A stretch of DNA of 37,336 nucleotides from Planctomycetota bacterium (GCA_027623235.1 JAQBVJ010000071.1:1-37336), one strand, 5' to 3'. Shown: positions 27,220-35,858, counted from the first letter of the stretch. The notes: generated by a model from the sequence alone, not told the origin. A program made the numbers and translations.

Positions 27220-28335
27220 TCAGATTGTCAGCTTGCGGTCGCGCGAGGCGATGGTCCAGGTTCCGATCAGCTCGCCGTTCGAAACGACGTAGACTTCTTT
27301 ATGCAGAGCCGAGGTCGGGCAGATGTGACGCGGCACGGCAAAGAGCTCGTCGCCCGGCTCGAACTCGCCCGCGCGCGATGTCTGCAGCACAAGATGCTCT
27401 TCGTTCTGTAGAACCTGCTCGGCATCGGGGAGATCCGGAAAGATGGTTCGTTTGCCGGCCGGCGGATCGGAGGCAACCGCTTTGTAGCCGAGGTCCAGCG
27501 TCACGCGATCGTCCGTCGGGCGGCTGATCACGCGGGTCAGCATGAGCGTTGCCGGCGGGAAGACCATATCCGGAAAATGCTCGGAGTAGCCGATGTCGTT
27601 GTAGACGCACGTGCCGGGACTCATCTGGATGGTCGGGTCGTCCTTCTCGGCGTAGACCGGGAACGAGCCAGTCCCGCCGCAGACGATCTTTCCAACCGGC
27701 CAGCCTTCAGCGACGAGGCCGTCACGAAACGCGACGACTTTTTTCCACTCGGCATTGATCGCCGCGCGCCGGTCGTCCCGCTCAAGCTGGTGCTGGTGCC
27801 CGTCGTAGACGTGCAGCCCGGCCGGAGTCAGGCCGTCCGTTTCGACGATGAATCGGTAAATCTCGCGAGCGGCTTCTCCTGGGACCAGGCCGGTTCGATG
27901 CTGGCCGGTGTCGATGTCGAGCAGAACGCCGATCGAATTTCCGGCTGCGCTCATCGCCTCACCGAGCTGACGCAGCGGCTTCTCGTGATCGCCCGTGACG
28001 CAGAATTCCACGTCGGGGTAACTCTCAACGAATTTCACCGCTCGACCGATGTTTGGCCCGACCAGGCTGTACGCCAGGAAGACGTCCTTCGCACCGGCCG
28101 CGACACACATTTCCGCCTCGGCAAACGTCGCACATTTGTGCTTGGTGATGCCGCAGGCGATTTCCATCTCGACGATTTCTTTCGTCTTGTGCGTCTTGCA
28201 GTGAGGCCGCAGTCGCGAGGCGTCGCCGGCGATTTCGATCATGTGAGCCAGGTTCTGCTCGACCATGTCGCGGTAAACGATCAGGGCCGGCGTGAGGATG
28301 CCGCTGGTGTCGGCGATTCGGTAGCAGTCGTCCAT
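27220..28335 (-). CDS. D-threonine aldolase / D-serine dehydratase-like PLP enzyme
   Basis: A 371-residue fold-type III PLP enzyme (alanine-racemase N-terminal barrel). The cofactor lysine is K47 in RPHCKTHK. The C-terminal metal site typical of D-threonine aldolases and eukaryotic-type D-serine dehydratases is present as H337-x-C339 (RHIC). GLHVYDGHQH and CGGTGSFPVY are further family segments. Such enzymes cleave D-threonine or other D-3-hydroxy amino acids to glycine and an aldehyde, or dehydrate D-serine; sequence alone does not decide which. The ATG at 28335 has GAGG seven bases upstream, and the protein then begins directly before the barrel. An in-frame ATG at 28452 would add 39 residues that look non-coding. 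The DUF1501 gene follows in the same operon. Confidence 0.86.
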   Translation of the reverse strand: MDDCYRIADTSGILTPALIVYRDMVEQNLAHMIEIAGDASRLRPHCKTHKTKEIVEMEIACGITKHKCATFAEAEMCVAAGAKDVFLAYSLVGPNIGRAVKFVESYPDVEFCVTGDHEKPLRQLGEAMSAAGNSIGVLLDIDTGQHRTGLVPGEAAREIYRFIVETDGLTPAGLHVYDGHQHQLERDDRRAAINAEWKKVVAFRDGLVAEGWPVGKIVCGGTGSFPVYAEKDDPTIQMSPGTCVYNDIGYSEHFPDMVFPPATLMLTRVISRPTDDRVTLDLGYKAVASDPPAGKRTIFPDLPDAEQVLQNEEHLVLQTSRAGEFEPGDELFAVPRHICPTSALHKEVYVVSNGELIGTWTIASRDRKLTI

Positions 28336-28365
28336 GAGATGGCCTCTTCCGGGTAAGTCTGACGT

Positions 28366-28490
28366 CGGCAGTGTAGGCGGATCTCTCCAGAATCCGCAGC
28401 GAACCGGCAAGCTTCGGCCTCCGCAACACGCAAAGAAGTTGAGGATCCTCACACTGCCGATTTCCGAGAAATCGGCCTACACTGCCGCCT
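28366..28490. repeat. Inverted REP-like pair in the divergent promoter region, family C
   Basis: A left copy beginning CGGCAGTGTAGGCGGAT (28366-28382) carries a hairpin with GCGGAT/ATCCGC arms (28377-28397). A right copy in the opposite orientation includes a 9-bp perfect stem (28456-28476, arms GCCGATTTC and GAAATCGGC) and ends CTACACTGCCG (28477-28487). The two share a GGCAGTGTAGGC core and face each other. Promoters of both the aldolase-like gene and the L-fuconate dehydratase gene must overlap this segment. Confidence 0.65.
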
Positions 28491-28536
28491 CACGGAGTGC
28501 CTCTCCTCACGCCAAAGCCCGATCAGAAACTCACCG

Positions 28537-29829
28537 ATGCCGACCACCATTACTGACCTCACTGCGAGTGACATCCGCTTCCCGACATCAAAGAGCCTCG
28601 ACGGCTCGGACGCGATGAACCCCGATCCGGATTACTCGTGTGTCTACGTGACTCTGCACACCGACGGCGATCACGAAGGCCACGGGATCACGTTCACGAT
28701 CGGGCGAGGCAACGAGCTTTGTGTGGCGGCCTGCGAGTCGCTCAAGCCGCTCGTCGTCGGGCAGACGCTCGAACAGTTTGCCGAGAACCCCGGCAAGTGG
28801 TGGCGGCACATCACCGGCGACAGTCAGCTCCGCTGGGTCGGTCCGGAGAAAGGCGTCATCCACCTGGCGACGGCGGCCATCGTCAACGCCGTGTGGGATC
28901 TGTACGCGAAGGCCGAGGGCAAGCCGCTGTGGCGACTGCTGGTCGACATGACTCCAGAACAGCTCGTGTCGTGCATCGACTTCCGCTACATGACCGACGC
29001 GCTGACACCGGAGCAGGCGGTCGGGCTGCTCGAAAAGCACGCCTCGACCAAAGCCGAACGCATTGCCGAAATGCAGCGCGACGGCTACCCCAGCTACACG
29101 ACATCGGCCGGCTGGCTGGGCTACTCGGACGACAAACTCCGTGAGCTGTGTCGCGGCCTCATGTCGCGCGGCTGGACTCACTTCAAAATCAAAGTCGGCC
29201 GCGACCTGGAAGACGACATCCGCCGCTGCCGCATCATTCGCGAGGAAATCGGCTGGGACATGCGGCTGATGATGGACGCCAACCAGGTCTGGGACGTCGA
29301 CCAGGCAATCACTCACATGAAAGCCCTCGCCGAATTCAAGCCGTGCTTCATCGAGGAACCAACCAGCCCCGACGACATTCTCGGCCATGCCACCATCGCG
29401 AAAGCGATCGCCCCGATCTCAGTCGCGACCGGCGAGATGTGCCAGAACCGCGTCATGTTCAAACAGCTGATGCAGGCCGGCGGACTGCAGGTTTGCCAGA
29501 TCGACAGTTGCCGGCTGGGCGGAGTCAACGAGGTCCTGGCCGTGCTGCTGCTGGCGGCTCAATTCGACATCCCCGTCTGCCCCCACGCCGGCGGAGTCGG
29601 CCTGTGCGAGTACGTCCAGCACCTGGCCATCTTCGACTACATCGCCGTCGCCGCCTCCCTCGAAGACCGCCTGACCGAGTACTCCGACCACCTCCACGAG
29701 CACTTCGTAAACCCGCTGGTGATGCAGAACGGCCGCTACATGCCACCGACCGCTCCCGGCTACAGCATCACAATGAAAGAGGAATCGCTGACCGAGTACG
29801 AATTCCCGAGCGGAGCCGCCTGGCAGTAG
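28537..29829 (+). CDS. L-fuconate dehydratase
   Basis: A 430-residue enolase-superfamily enzyme that dehydrates L-fuconate to 2-keto-3-deoxy-L-fuconate (EC 4.2.1.68) in oxidative L-fucose breakdown. All expected active-site residues are present: K217-x-K219 (FKIKVGRD), D247 (DANQVWD), E273 (EEPTSPDD), E300 (GEMCQN) and H350 (PHAGGVG). These positions lie within one residue of the numbering I recall for the characterised Xanthomonas enzyme, whose length is similar. The N-terminus (ITDLTASDIRFPTSKSLDGSDAMN) and the tail (YEFPSGAAWQ) also fit. It is divergent from the aldolase-like gene and shares a repeat-rich promoter region with it. Other fucose pathway genes are not in this window. Confidence 0.93.
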   Translation: MPTTITDLTASDIRFPTSKSLDGSDAMNPDPDYSCVYVTLHTDGDHEGHGITFTIGRGNELCVAACESLKPLVVGQTLEQFAENPGKWWRHITGDSQLRWVGPEKGVIHLATAAIVNAVWDLYAKAEGKPLWRLLVDMTPEQLVSCIDFRYMTDALTPEQAVGLLEKHASTKAERIAEMQRDGYPSYTTSAGWLGYSDDKLRELCRGLMSRGWTHFKIKVGRDLEDDIRRCRIIREEIGWDMRLMMDANQVWDVDQAITHMKALAEFKPCFIEEPTSPDDILGHATIAKAIAPISVATGEMCQNRVMFKQLMQAGGLQVCQIDSCRLGGVNEVLAVLLLAAQFDIPVCPHAGGVGLCEYVQHLAIFDYIAVAASLEDRLTEYSDHLHEHFVNPLVMQNGRYMPPTAPGYSITMKEESLTEYEFPSGAAWQ

Positions 29830-29856
29830 ACGGACCAGGCGAATCGCAGCTCCGGC
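29825..29856 (+). repeat. REP-like repeat, family A (left arm)
   Basis: Starting at the stop codon of the L-fuconate dehydratase gene (GTAGACGGACCAGGCG to CTCCGGCA), this matches the element at 3122-3154. It pairs with the oppositely oriented copy at 29893-29931 to form a long imperfect hairpin across about 107 bases. Confidence 0.55.
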
Positions 29857-30170
29857 AGTTTTAGAGTCGGCGTTCGCCTCTTATTACTCGAATGCCGGAG
29901 CGGCGTCGCTTCGCTCCTTGATCCGGCCTACTTTCTCTGAGGGATCAGGACGCGTAGATTTTCTTGGCGGTGGTGCAGGCCGGGTTGACAGGTGTGGCTG
30001 CTCGCGCTGGTCCGGAACGAATTCCCGTCTGACGCGATCTCGCAGGCCTGTTGCCGACTGCTCACGCTCTGAATTATCCGGCGTGAGAGATTTGGTGGTG
30101 TCATTGGCGGACTCGGTGGAAGAATTCTGTCTTCAACTGTGTGATCTTCGCTCGCCACTGAGACACGGCC
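29830..30170. other. Intergenic region before the acyltransferase gene
   Basis: About 340 bases. The first 100 hold the inverted family A repeats, which may end transcription of the fuconate dehydratase gene. The rest shows no convincing gene. A TTGACA at 29977-29982 is present, but no good -10 follows at normal spacing. Confidence 0.4.
29893..29931 (-). repeat. REP-like repeat, family A (right arm)
   Basis: Read on the minus strand it begins GTAGGCCGGATCAAGG and ends GCTCCGGCA, closely matching 3122-3154 with a few extra bases in the middle. Its ends are inverted (GCCGGA and TCCGGC). It is the partner of 29825-29856. Confidence 0.6.
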
Positions 30171-31319
30171 ATGAGCTGCGCGACCTCCGGTGAATTCGAC
30201 GACGTACTCGGCCGCAAAATGCTGCCGTCGCTCAACGGTCTTAGATTTATTGCCGTTCTGTTTGTGGTCCTGAGCCATGCGGGCCTCTTCTCGTTCTTTG
30301 TCGACAGCGTGACTTTTTTTCTGGTGCTCAGCGGCTTCCTGTTTACGGTGCTGCTGGACCGTGAATGTCAGGCCACGGGGACTATCAGCCTGAAATCGTT
30401 TTACGCCCGCCGGACAATTCGAGTCTTTCCTGCGGTCTACGCCTTTGTGGCTGTGACGATCTGCGGAAAACTGTTGCTGGGAGTTCCCGTTGCGTGGGGA
30501 CACGCTTTGTCCGGCGTGACCTTCACGGCCAACTATTACAACGCTCTGTACGATCATCCGGCGACCGGGTTCTCGTCGCTGTGGAGCATGGCCGTTCAGG
30601 AACAGTTCTATCTGTTGTGGCCGCTGACGTTTCTCCTGCTGGCTCCCTACGGCCATCGCAGAATGGCCATGGTTCTTGCGATGGTCGTGATCGTTGGGTG
30701 TCTGTGGCGAACGCACTGCGTTCTATCCGGTGCGTCCGCCGCGTACGCGTACAACACGTTTGAAACCCGCGTCGACAGTCTGGCGATCGGATGTCTGACC
30801 GGACTGCTGACCACCTCGCGGTCCTTCCGTCGTGTGTTCGCAGCCAGTACCCGCACCGGGCTGGAGCCAATCGTCCCGCTCGCTGGGCTCTACCTGCTGA
30901 GCACTCCTGGCGAGGTCAGCCGTCTGGGTGTCGGATTCACGTTGCAGTCGATGCTGCTTGGGCTACTGCTGCTGCAGTTGATCCAGCTTGGTCATCATCC
31001 TTTGTGGAGATGGCTCAACGCGCGACCGATGGACCTGCTGGGGACGCTCTCATTCTCGGCGTATCTTTATCACCACTGGGGGATTTCGCTGGGGCACGTT
31101 GCCGGGGGTTCGCTCTGGCTGTCGGGTGCCGTCAGCGTGATCGGTACGTTTCTGCTTGCGGCTGGTTCGTACTACGTGATCGAGCGTCCCTTCGTCGAGC
31201 TGCGGAGCCGGCTCCGCACAAAAGCCATGCCGCGCGTACCCGCCACCGTACCGGGTCCCACGCTCATTGGTGCAGCCGACTCAACGGGAATCCAGAGTTC
31301 AGTCCCTTTGAGCTCGTAA
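30171..31319 (+). CDS. Acyltransferase 3 family membrane protein
   Basis: A 382-residue integral membrane acyltransferase of the OafA/YrhL type, which moves acyl groups (often acetyl) onto surface carbohydrates or lipids. The N-terminal signature LNGLRFIAVLFVVLSHAG carries the conserved Arg and His. FYARRTIRVFPAVY and WSMAVQEQFYLLWPL are typical family motifs. About ten hydrophobic helices run through to YYVIERPFVELRSRL, the usual end of the family domain. A short polar tail follows. The start at 30171 has only a weak upstream site; an internal ATG at 30219, just before LPSLNGLR, is an alternative. The gene stands alone and converges on the aminotransferase gene. The acceptor substrate is unknown. 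Confidence 0.88.
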   Translation: MSCATSGEFDDVLGRKMLPSLNGLRFIAVLFVVLSHAGLFSFFVDSVTFFLVLSGFLFTVLLDRECQATGTISLKSFYARRTIRVFPAVYAFVAVTICGKLLLGVPVAWGHALSGVTFTANYYNALYDHPATGFSSLWSMAVQEQFYLLWPLTFLLLAPYGHRRMAMVLAMVVIVGCLWRTHCVLSGASAAYAYNTFETRVDSLAIGCLTGLLTTSRSFRRVFAASTRTGLEPIVPLAGLYLLSTPGEVSRLGVGFTLQSMLLGLLLLQLIQLGHHPLWRWLNARPMDLLGTLSFSAYLYHHWGISLGHVAGGSLWLSGAVSVIGTFLLAAGSYYVIERPFVELRSRLRTKAMPRVPATVPGPTLIGAADSTGIQSSVPLSS

Positions 31320-31441
31320 GCTCAACAAAACCCGATCGAATCTTCCGGCTCGCCACGGCGATCAACGCGAACCGCGAGCCACTGGAAAGACAGCTCGACA
31401 GAAGCTCCACTCGGCGGTCGGAGAACTTTGCCCTGGCATTC

Positions 31442-31509
31442 TGAAACACAGAGACACAGAGATTCGCCGTGAAACCTCGACTCTGTGCTCTCCTTGTCTC
31501 CGTGTTTCA
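31442..31509. repeat. Inverted repeat with 15-bp arms
   Basis: Arms TGAAACACAGAGACA (31442-31456) and TGTCTCCGTGTTTCA (31495-31509) pair at 14 of 15 positions around a 38-base loop. It is AT-richer than its surroundings. It may act as a bidirectional terminator or be a small mobile repeat. Confidence 0.65.
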
Positions 31510-31531
31510 AAATCTCAAACAAGGACCATTG

Positions 31532-31589
31532 GGCGCAAGTCGCCCGGTCGTCCGCGCATCGAAGGTCGCTCGACTGGACGGCTTGCGCC
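31532..31589. repeat. REP-like stem-loop, family B
   Basis: Arms at 31532-31550 (GGCGCAAGTCGCCCGGTCG) and 31571-31589 (CGACTGGACGGCTTGCGCC) pair at 16 of 19 positions around a 20-base loop. The right arm and the following GTTCCGCT match the motif at 20984-21005, showing that this is a dispersed repeat. Confidence 0.65.
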
Positions 31590-31667
31590 GTTCCGCTAAA
31601 TGGCTCGGACTTTTTCAACGGACCGCTTCGCCAAGTTGAGCCTGACGCCAATTGCTGCTGGTTCGCG

Positions 31668-32924
31668 TCACGAGAGATCGCGCAGGGCGGCCAGCAGTCG
31701 ATCCACTTCTTCCAGAGTGTTGTAGTGGACGATTCCGACTCGGATCATTCCGTCCGGTTCCAGGCCGAGCCGTTCGGTCAATGGCAGGGCGTAGTAGTTT
31801 CCGTGCCAGACGAACAGCCCTCGCCGTCCGAGTTCCTCGGCGATCTCTGTCGGTGTACGACGCGAATGAGTGATTGAAATTGTGGGGAGTCGCTCGGCCC
31901 TGCGAAGCGGATCGTCAATTCCCCACAGCCGAAACGTGTCGAGCGGACGCAAGCCGTCGATCAGATGCCAGATCAGTTGCTGCTCGTAGTCCACAATCGC
32001 CTGGTAGGCCCGCTCCAGTGCGGGGCGTCTCTCCAGGGAATCGTCCCCCGCAACTGTCCGCCCAAGGTCTGCCAGGTAGTCGATCGCTGCCAGCGTGCCG
32101 GCAATGCACTCGTGATTCTGGGTGCCAGTCATCCATTTGTCCGGCAGCGCGTTCGATGCCGGTCGCAGCTTGAACGCCGGCAATTCTTCCAGCAGCGATC
32201 GTCGTCCCCACAGAAGGCCGATGTGCGGGCCGAAGAATTTGTAGGCGGAGCAGGCAAGGAAGTCGCATCCAAAGTCTTCAACATCGATGAGGCTGTGCGG
32301 AGCAAAGTGTACGGCGTCGAGAAATGTCAGAGCACCGACCTCGTGAGCCAGTCGGCAAATGTCTTTCACCGGATTGACCGAACCGACGGCGTTGGACGCA
32401 CAGCCAACAGCGACCAGCCGGGTCCGATCGCTTAATTGGGATTTGAAATCGTCGAGGTCCAGCGTGCAGTCGTCCGGGTTGATGTCGATGTGTCGGACGG
32501 TCGCCCCGGCATCGGCTGCGGCCAGCACCCACGGAGTAAAATTGGCATCGTGGTCGAGCCGGCTGACGATGACCTCGTCGCCTGGCCCCCAGGTCCGAGC
32601 CAGAGCGCGGGACAGCGACAGCGTCAGCGTTGTCATGTTGGCGCCAAAGGCGACTGTGCCAGGATCGTCGCTGCCGACGAAATCCGCAGCCGCCTGGTGA
32701 GCGGCCGCGAGCATGTCATCGCTCTCGCGACTGGTGGGAAACAGACCTCCATGATTCGCGTTGTGCTGAATGTAGTAAGCACTCACCGCGTCGATCACTC
32801 TTTGTGGCACCTGAGTTCCCGCCGGACCGTCGAAGAAGGCCGCCGGATAATCACCAGCCTGACGGGCGAGGGCCGGGAACTGACGGCGAATTTCGTCGAG
32901 GTGATCGTGCAGTGAGGGAGTCAT
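31668..32924 (-). CDS. Class V aminotransferase, cysteine desulfurase-like
   Basis: A 418-residue PLP enzyme of fold type I, closest to the cysteine desulfurase-like group that includes VC1184-type proteins. The cofactor lysine is K229 in SAYKFFGPHIG; D203 and H206 (FLDAVHFAPH) are the expected ring-nitrogen and stacking residues. AFFDGPAGTQVP and NANHGGLFPTSRESD near the N-terminus are family segments. The enzyme may release sulfur or selenium from an amino acid, but no scaffold or sulfur-carrier gene is nearby and the true substrate is open. The ATG at 32924 yields a normal N-terminus. The gene is divergent from the second DUF1501 gene. Confidence 0.88.
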   Translation of the reverse strand: MTPSLHDHLDEIRRQFPALARQAGDYPAAFFDGPAGTQVPQRVIDAVSAYYIQHNANHGGLFPTSRESDDMLAAAHQAAADFVGSDDPGTVAFGANMTTLTLSLSRALARTWGPGDEVIVSRLDHDANFTPWVLAAADAGATVRHIDINPDDCTLDLDDFKSQLSDRTRLVAVGCASNAVGSVNPVKDICRLAHEVGALTFLDAVHFAPHSLIDVEDFGCDFLACSAYKFFGPHIGLLWGRRSLLEELPAFKLRPASNALPDKWMTGTQNHECIAGTLAAIDYLADLGRTVAGDDSLERRPALERAYQAIVDYEQQLIWHLIDGLRPLDTFRLWGIDDPLRRAERLPTISITHSRRTPTEIAEELGRRGLFVWHGNYYALPLTERLGLEPDGMIRVGIVHYNTLEEVDRLLAALRDLS

Positions 32925-33195
32925 CGCATTCGTCCGTGAAAGGGCGGGAAAGAATCTCTGTGAATCTCATCTGCGAGCATGATGGCCAGGGCTCCAGGGA
33001 TCTGAAAGCGATGTGGCACACACAACCACGCAGCACTCGAATCTGCCGCGGTCGTCAGCTTCCGATGGGCTGCCGGAATTCTCCGTTGAATGAAAAGCTG
33101 TTGAGGTCGCGGCCGAAGATGGGATACCGTTTCTGTTCTCGCAGCCGACCGACGGCGGGCCTCCTGCCGCGTCTCTACCTTTGAAGGTTCAATTG

Positions 33196-34548
33196 ATGCC
33201 GGTTTCACTCTCCGAACTGCACCGTAGACGGACATTGCTCAAAGCAGGCGTGCTGTCGACGTTTGGCCTGACGTTGCCCGACCTGCTGCAGCGACCATCG
33301 AACGCGGATGCGGCGACGAGTGGTCGAGCGAAGTCCTGCATCCTGCTCTACATGACCGGAGGGCCAGCTCAGCAGGAAACCTTCGATGTGAAAACGGAGG
33401 CCAATGACGGTTACCGAGGTGAGTTCTCAAAGATTGCGACATCTGTTCCCGGCATTGAAATCTGCGAGCATCTGCCGCTGCTGGCTCAAAGTGCTCATCG
33501 GTTTTCGATCATCCGCTCGACGTTCCACAACAGCGGCACGCACGGAGTCGGAGTCCACTACAACCTCACCGGACTGCCACACGCAAAACGCCAGCGTGGC
33601 GAGCCGCAGATGGATCGTCGCGACCCGCCGTGCGTTGGCGGCGTGATCCGTCAGTTGCGGGGCGACCGCAACGGGTTGCCGGCAGCGGTTCATCTGCCGG
33701 TGCGAATCGGCGACCAGAACAACTTTCAGTGGGGCGGTCAGCATGCGGGCTTCCTGGGACCTCAGTATGACCCGCTTCTGTTGATTGATGAGAACTGGAC
33801 GCCGGGCAGCCTGCCTCCGGGTTTCACTCCCCCGAAAGAAGTGGCGACCGGACGTCAGTCGAAACGGACCGAGCTTCTGAAGACGGTCCAGCGGCAACGC
33901 GATGGCGACTCTTCCGCAGAGTCGCGGTACGACCGCTTCCAGCAACTGGCGATGGACATTCTGAGTTCCGGTTCGTCATGGCGAGCCTTCGATCTCGACC
34001 AGGAGACGCCGGAAACCATTGAGCGATACGGCGATAACAAGTTTGGTCGCAGTTGTCTGGTCGCCCGACGGTTGATTGATGCTGGAGTCGGACTGGTGAC
34101 GGTGCCCTGGATGTTTCTGCATTCCACAAAGAATTTCGACACGCACAAGGATCATTTCAAACTGATGAAATCGCTTCTGCTGCCGCCGATGGATCGAGCA
34201 TTTGCGACTCTGCTGGAGGACCTCGCGGAACGCGGCCTGCTCGACGAAACGCTCGTCGCGTGGACGGGCGAGTTTGGTCGAACGCCGAAGATCAACGGCG
34301 GTTCGGGCCGGGATCACTGGGGGCAGGTCTACAGCACGGTCCTCGCCGGAGGCGGGATCCAGGGCGGCCGTGTCCACGGAGCCAGCGACAACATCGGAGG
34401 CCACCCGACGAAAGACCCCGTCCACACGCGTGACTTCGTCGCCACGATGTACCACGCCCTGGGCTACGGTCCTGACACAAAAGTCGTCGATCCAACCGGC
34501 CGCCCACATTTCATCATCGAGGGTCAGCCGGTTCGCGAGTTGTTGTGA
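33196..34548 (+). CDS. DUF1501 protein, second copy
   Basis: A 450-residue exported DUF1501 protein. The N-terminus (LSELHRRRTLLKAGVLSTFG) has a twin-arginine-like signal followed by a hydrophobic core. Typical segments are SCILLYMTGGPAQQETFDVK, FSIIRSTFHNSGTHGVGVHY and TLVAWTGEFGRTPKI. It differs clearly from the copy at 25791-27191 and is not a recent duplicate. The ATG at 33196 is chosen over an in-frame TTG at 33181 because GAAGG lies about nine bases upstream. It has no operon partner here. The function is unknown; such proteins commonly sit beside DUF1549/DUF1553 or PSD1 genes, which is not the case at this locus. Confidence 0.88.
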   Translation: MPVSLSELHRRRTLLKAGVLSTFGLTLPDLLQRPSNADAATSGRAKSCILLYMTGGPAQQETFDVKTEANDGYRGEFSKIATSVPGIEICEHLPLLAQSAHRFSIIRSTFHNSGTHGVGVHYNLTGLPHAKRQRGEPQMDRRDPPCVGGVIRQLRGDRNGLPAAVHLPVRIGDQNNFQWGGQHAGFLGPQYDPLLLIDENWTPGSLPPGFTPPKEVATGRQSKRTELLKTVQRQRDGDSSAESRYDRFQQLAMDILSSGSSWRAFDLDQETPETIERYGDNKFGRSCLVARRLIDAGVGLVTVPWMFLHSTKNFDTHKDHFKLMKSLLLPPMDRAFATLLEDLAERGLLDETLVAWTGEFGRTPKINGGSGRDHWGQVYSTVLAGGGIQGGRVHGASDNIGGHPTKDPVHTRDFVATMYHALGYGPDTKVVDPTGRPHFIIEGQPVRELL

Positions 34549-35060
34549 ATTGATCGCGAGCCGCCATCCGCGCCGACCCCCTCGAACGATTCCCATCGCT
34601 TCGGCCGCTCGCCGCACGCGACGCAACCTCACCTCCGGTGTAAACTCGACATCAGGCGGAACCCGTGAGCGTGCTAGATTCCGCAGTACCCCTCGCTTCA
34701 ACTCACGAAGCGGAAAAGCTCAACGCACGATTTAGTCTGGATCCCCGCAGCCTCATAGATCGCAATTCGTTACCTTTCTTGAGGTGTTGCAGTAGCGGGA
34801 CATTCCATGCAAATAAAGAAGCCTATCGACCGGCGTCTAAAGTTTTGGCTAGTGATACTGTTATCCCTGTTTGTTGGCCGCCGGGTCTTTGGCAGAGTCG
34901 AAACTGTCAGAAGCATGACACGTCCTTGTGTCGCCAGAGTTCCAGAAGCAGGGCGGGTCGCGACGGCAGGCTACCGGTCCTGCTCCGTCCTGCCCGGGCC
35001 GCCTATGTTCCCACATCTCGCCCCTACGGCAACACCAATCGTGCCCAGACGCCAGAAACG
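34549..35060. other. Intergenic region without a clear gene
   Basis: About 510 bases. A frame from the ATG at 34807 starts with a basic then hydrophobic stretch (MQIKKPIDRRLKFWLVILL) and has a modest GGGA site upstream. Its codons (CTA, ATA, TTA) are unlike the neighbours, it soon loses protein-like character, and it runs antisense into the next gene. I do not call it, though a decayed or foreign gene is possible. Several GC-rich stem-loops lie at 34915-35040. Confidence 0.35.
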
Positions 35061-35681
35061 TCAGCCCACAAGCAGGTCTTCATTTACGAACACGATCCTC
35101 AGAATCGCTCGTTTTCCCGCGAATTCCAGCGACCCGGGAATTGCTGGGTAGTAAACATTTCCGACGAGAGCCGTCACCCAGAATGAAAGTGCAACGATCA
35201 CGGCCCCCTGACCAACGATCTGAATGACACTCACCAGGCGAAGAACATGCCAGCCGGCGTAAAGACTGAGGTACTGAGCCTGTTGAGACCGATCCGAAAG
35301 CAGTACACAGAGCCCTGCAAAGGCGAACACACCAGCTCCGCTGACCAGGCATGCGATCGAGATACGAATCATCCACCGGAAAGTGGCATAGTCCCGCCGC
35401 AAACCGGGATCGACATCCAGAGCGAATGTCGGGTCCAGCAGCATTTCTGAAAATGGCACTTCGCGTACGACCTGGACGGATTCCGCTTTCTGAGCGGGCG
35501 TCAATTGTGGGTCCGCGTTGATCTGCTGGATCAAGTCCTTTCGCACATCGTCATCAAACTTCGCCTGCGCATACTGAAAAAACAACAGTCCGATGACAGG
35601 GATCACAAACAGCCACAGTGCTGGCACTGCGAACCTGCGTACGAATCCTGCATGAGAGAAGTTCTGGTCGTTTTCCTGCAT
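35061..35681 (-). CDS. Small integral membrane protein, possibly truncated
   Basis: A 206-residue protein with about three membrane helices: residues 18-38 (FAVPALWLFVIPVIGLLFF), 105-129 (ISIACLVSGAGVFAFAGLCVLL) and 147-174 (LVSVIQIVGQGAVIVALSFWVTALVG). A 65-residue polar region lies between helices 1 and 2. From memory this layout resembles the membrane N-terminus of some planctomycete M48-type metallopeptidases, which would continue into a peptidase domain; here the frame ends after VNEDLLVG. It may therefore be a stand-alone protein or a truncated remnant. AGGTGA lies eight bases before the ATG. No function is assigned. Confidence 0.65.
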   Translation of the reverse strand: MQENDQNFSHAGFVRRFAVPALWLFVIPVIGLLFFQYAQAKFDDDVRKDLIQQINADPQLTPAQKAESVQVVREVPFSEMLLDPTFALDVDPGLRRDYATFRWMIRISIACLVSGAGVFAFAGLCVLLSDRSQQAQYLSLYAGWHVLRLVSVIQIVGQGAVIVALSFWVTALVGNVYYPAIPGSLEFAGKRAILRIVFVNEDLLVG

Positions 35682-35858
35682 GACCGATTCACCTTTCGAT
35701 ACGAACAGACTCTACATCTTCACATGATGATTCTGATGGTGAACATATCTCGAAATCACGTTGAATTGACAGGGAGCGCGCTGGTGTGAGCGCAGAATTC
35801 AAGTCGTTTTCAGCGAACGACTCCTGTGGAGCGAGGTGAGCGTTTCCCGCCTGCCAGT

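Larger units (their letters stand above)
31320..31667. other. Convergent intergenic region with two inverted repeats
   Basis: About 350 bases between the converging acyltransferase and aminotransferase genes. No gene is visible. It contains the two stem-loop repeats listed separately, either of which could work as a bidirectional terminator. Confidence 0.5.

Noticed and set aside
34807..35151. Plus-strand frame starting with a basic and hydrophobic segment
   Set aside because: Only the first 30 residues look protein-like, codon use is unlike the neighbours, and the frame runs antisense into the better-supported membrane protein gene.
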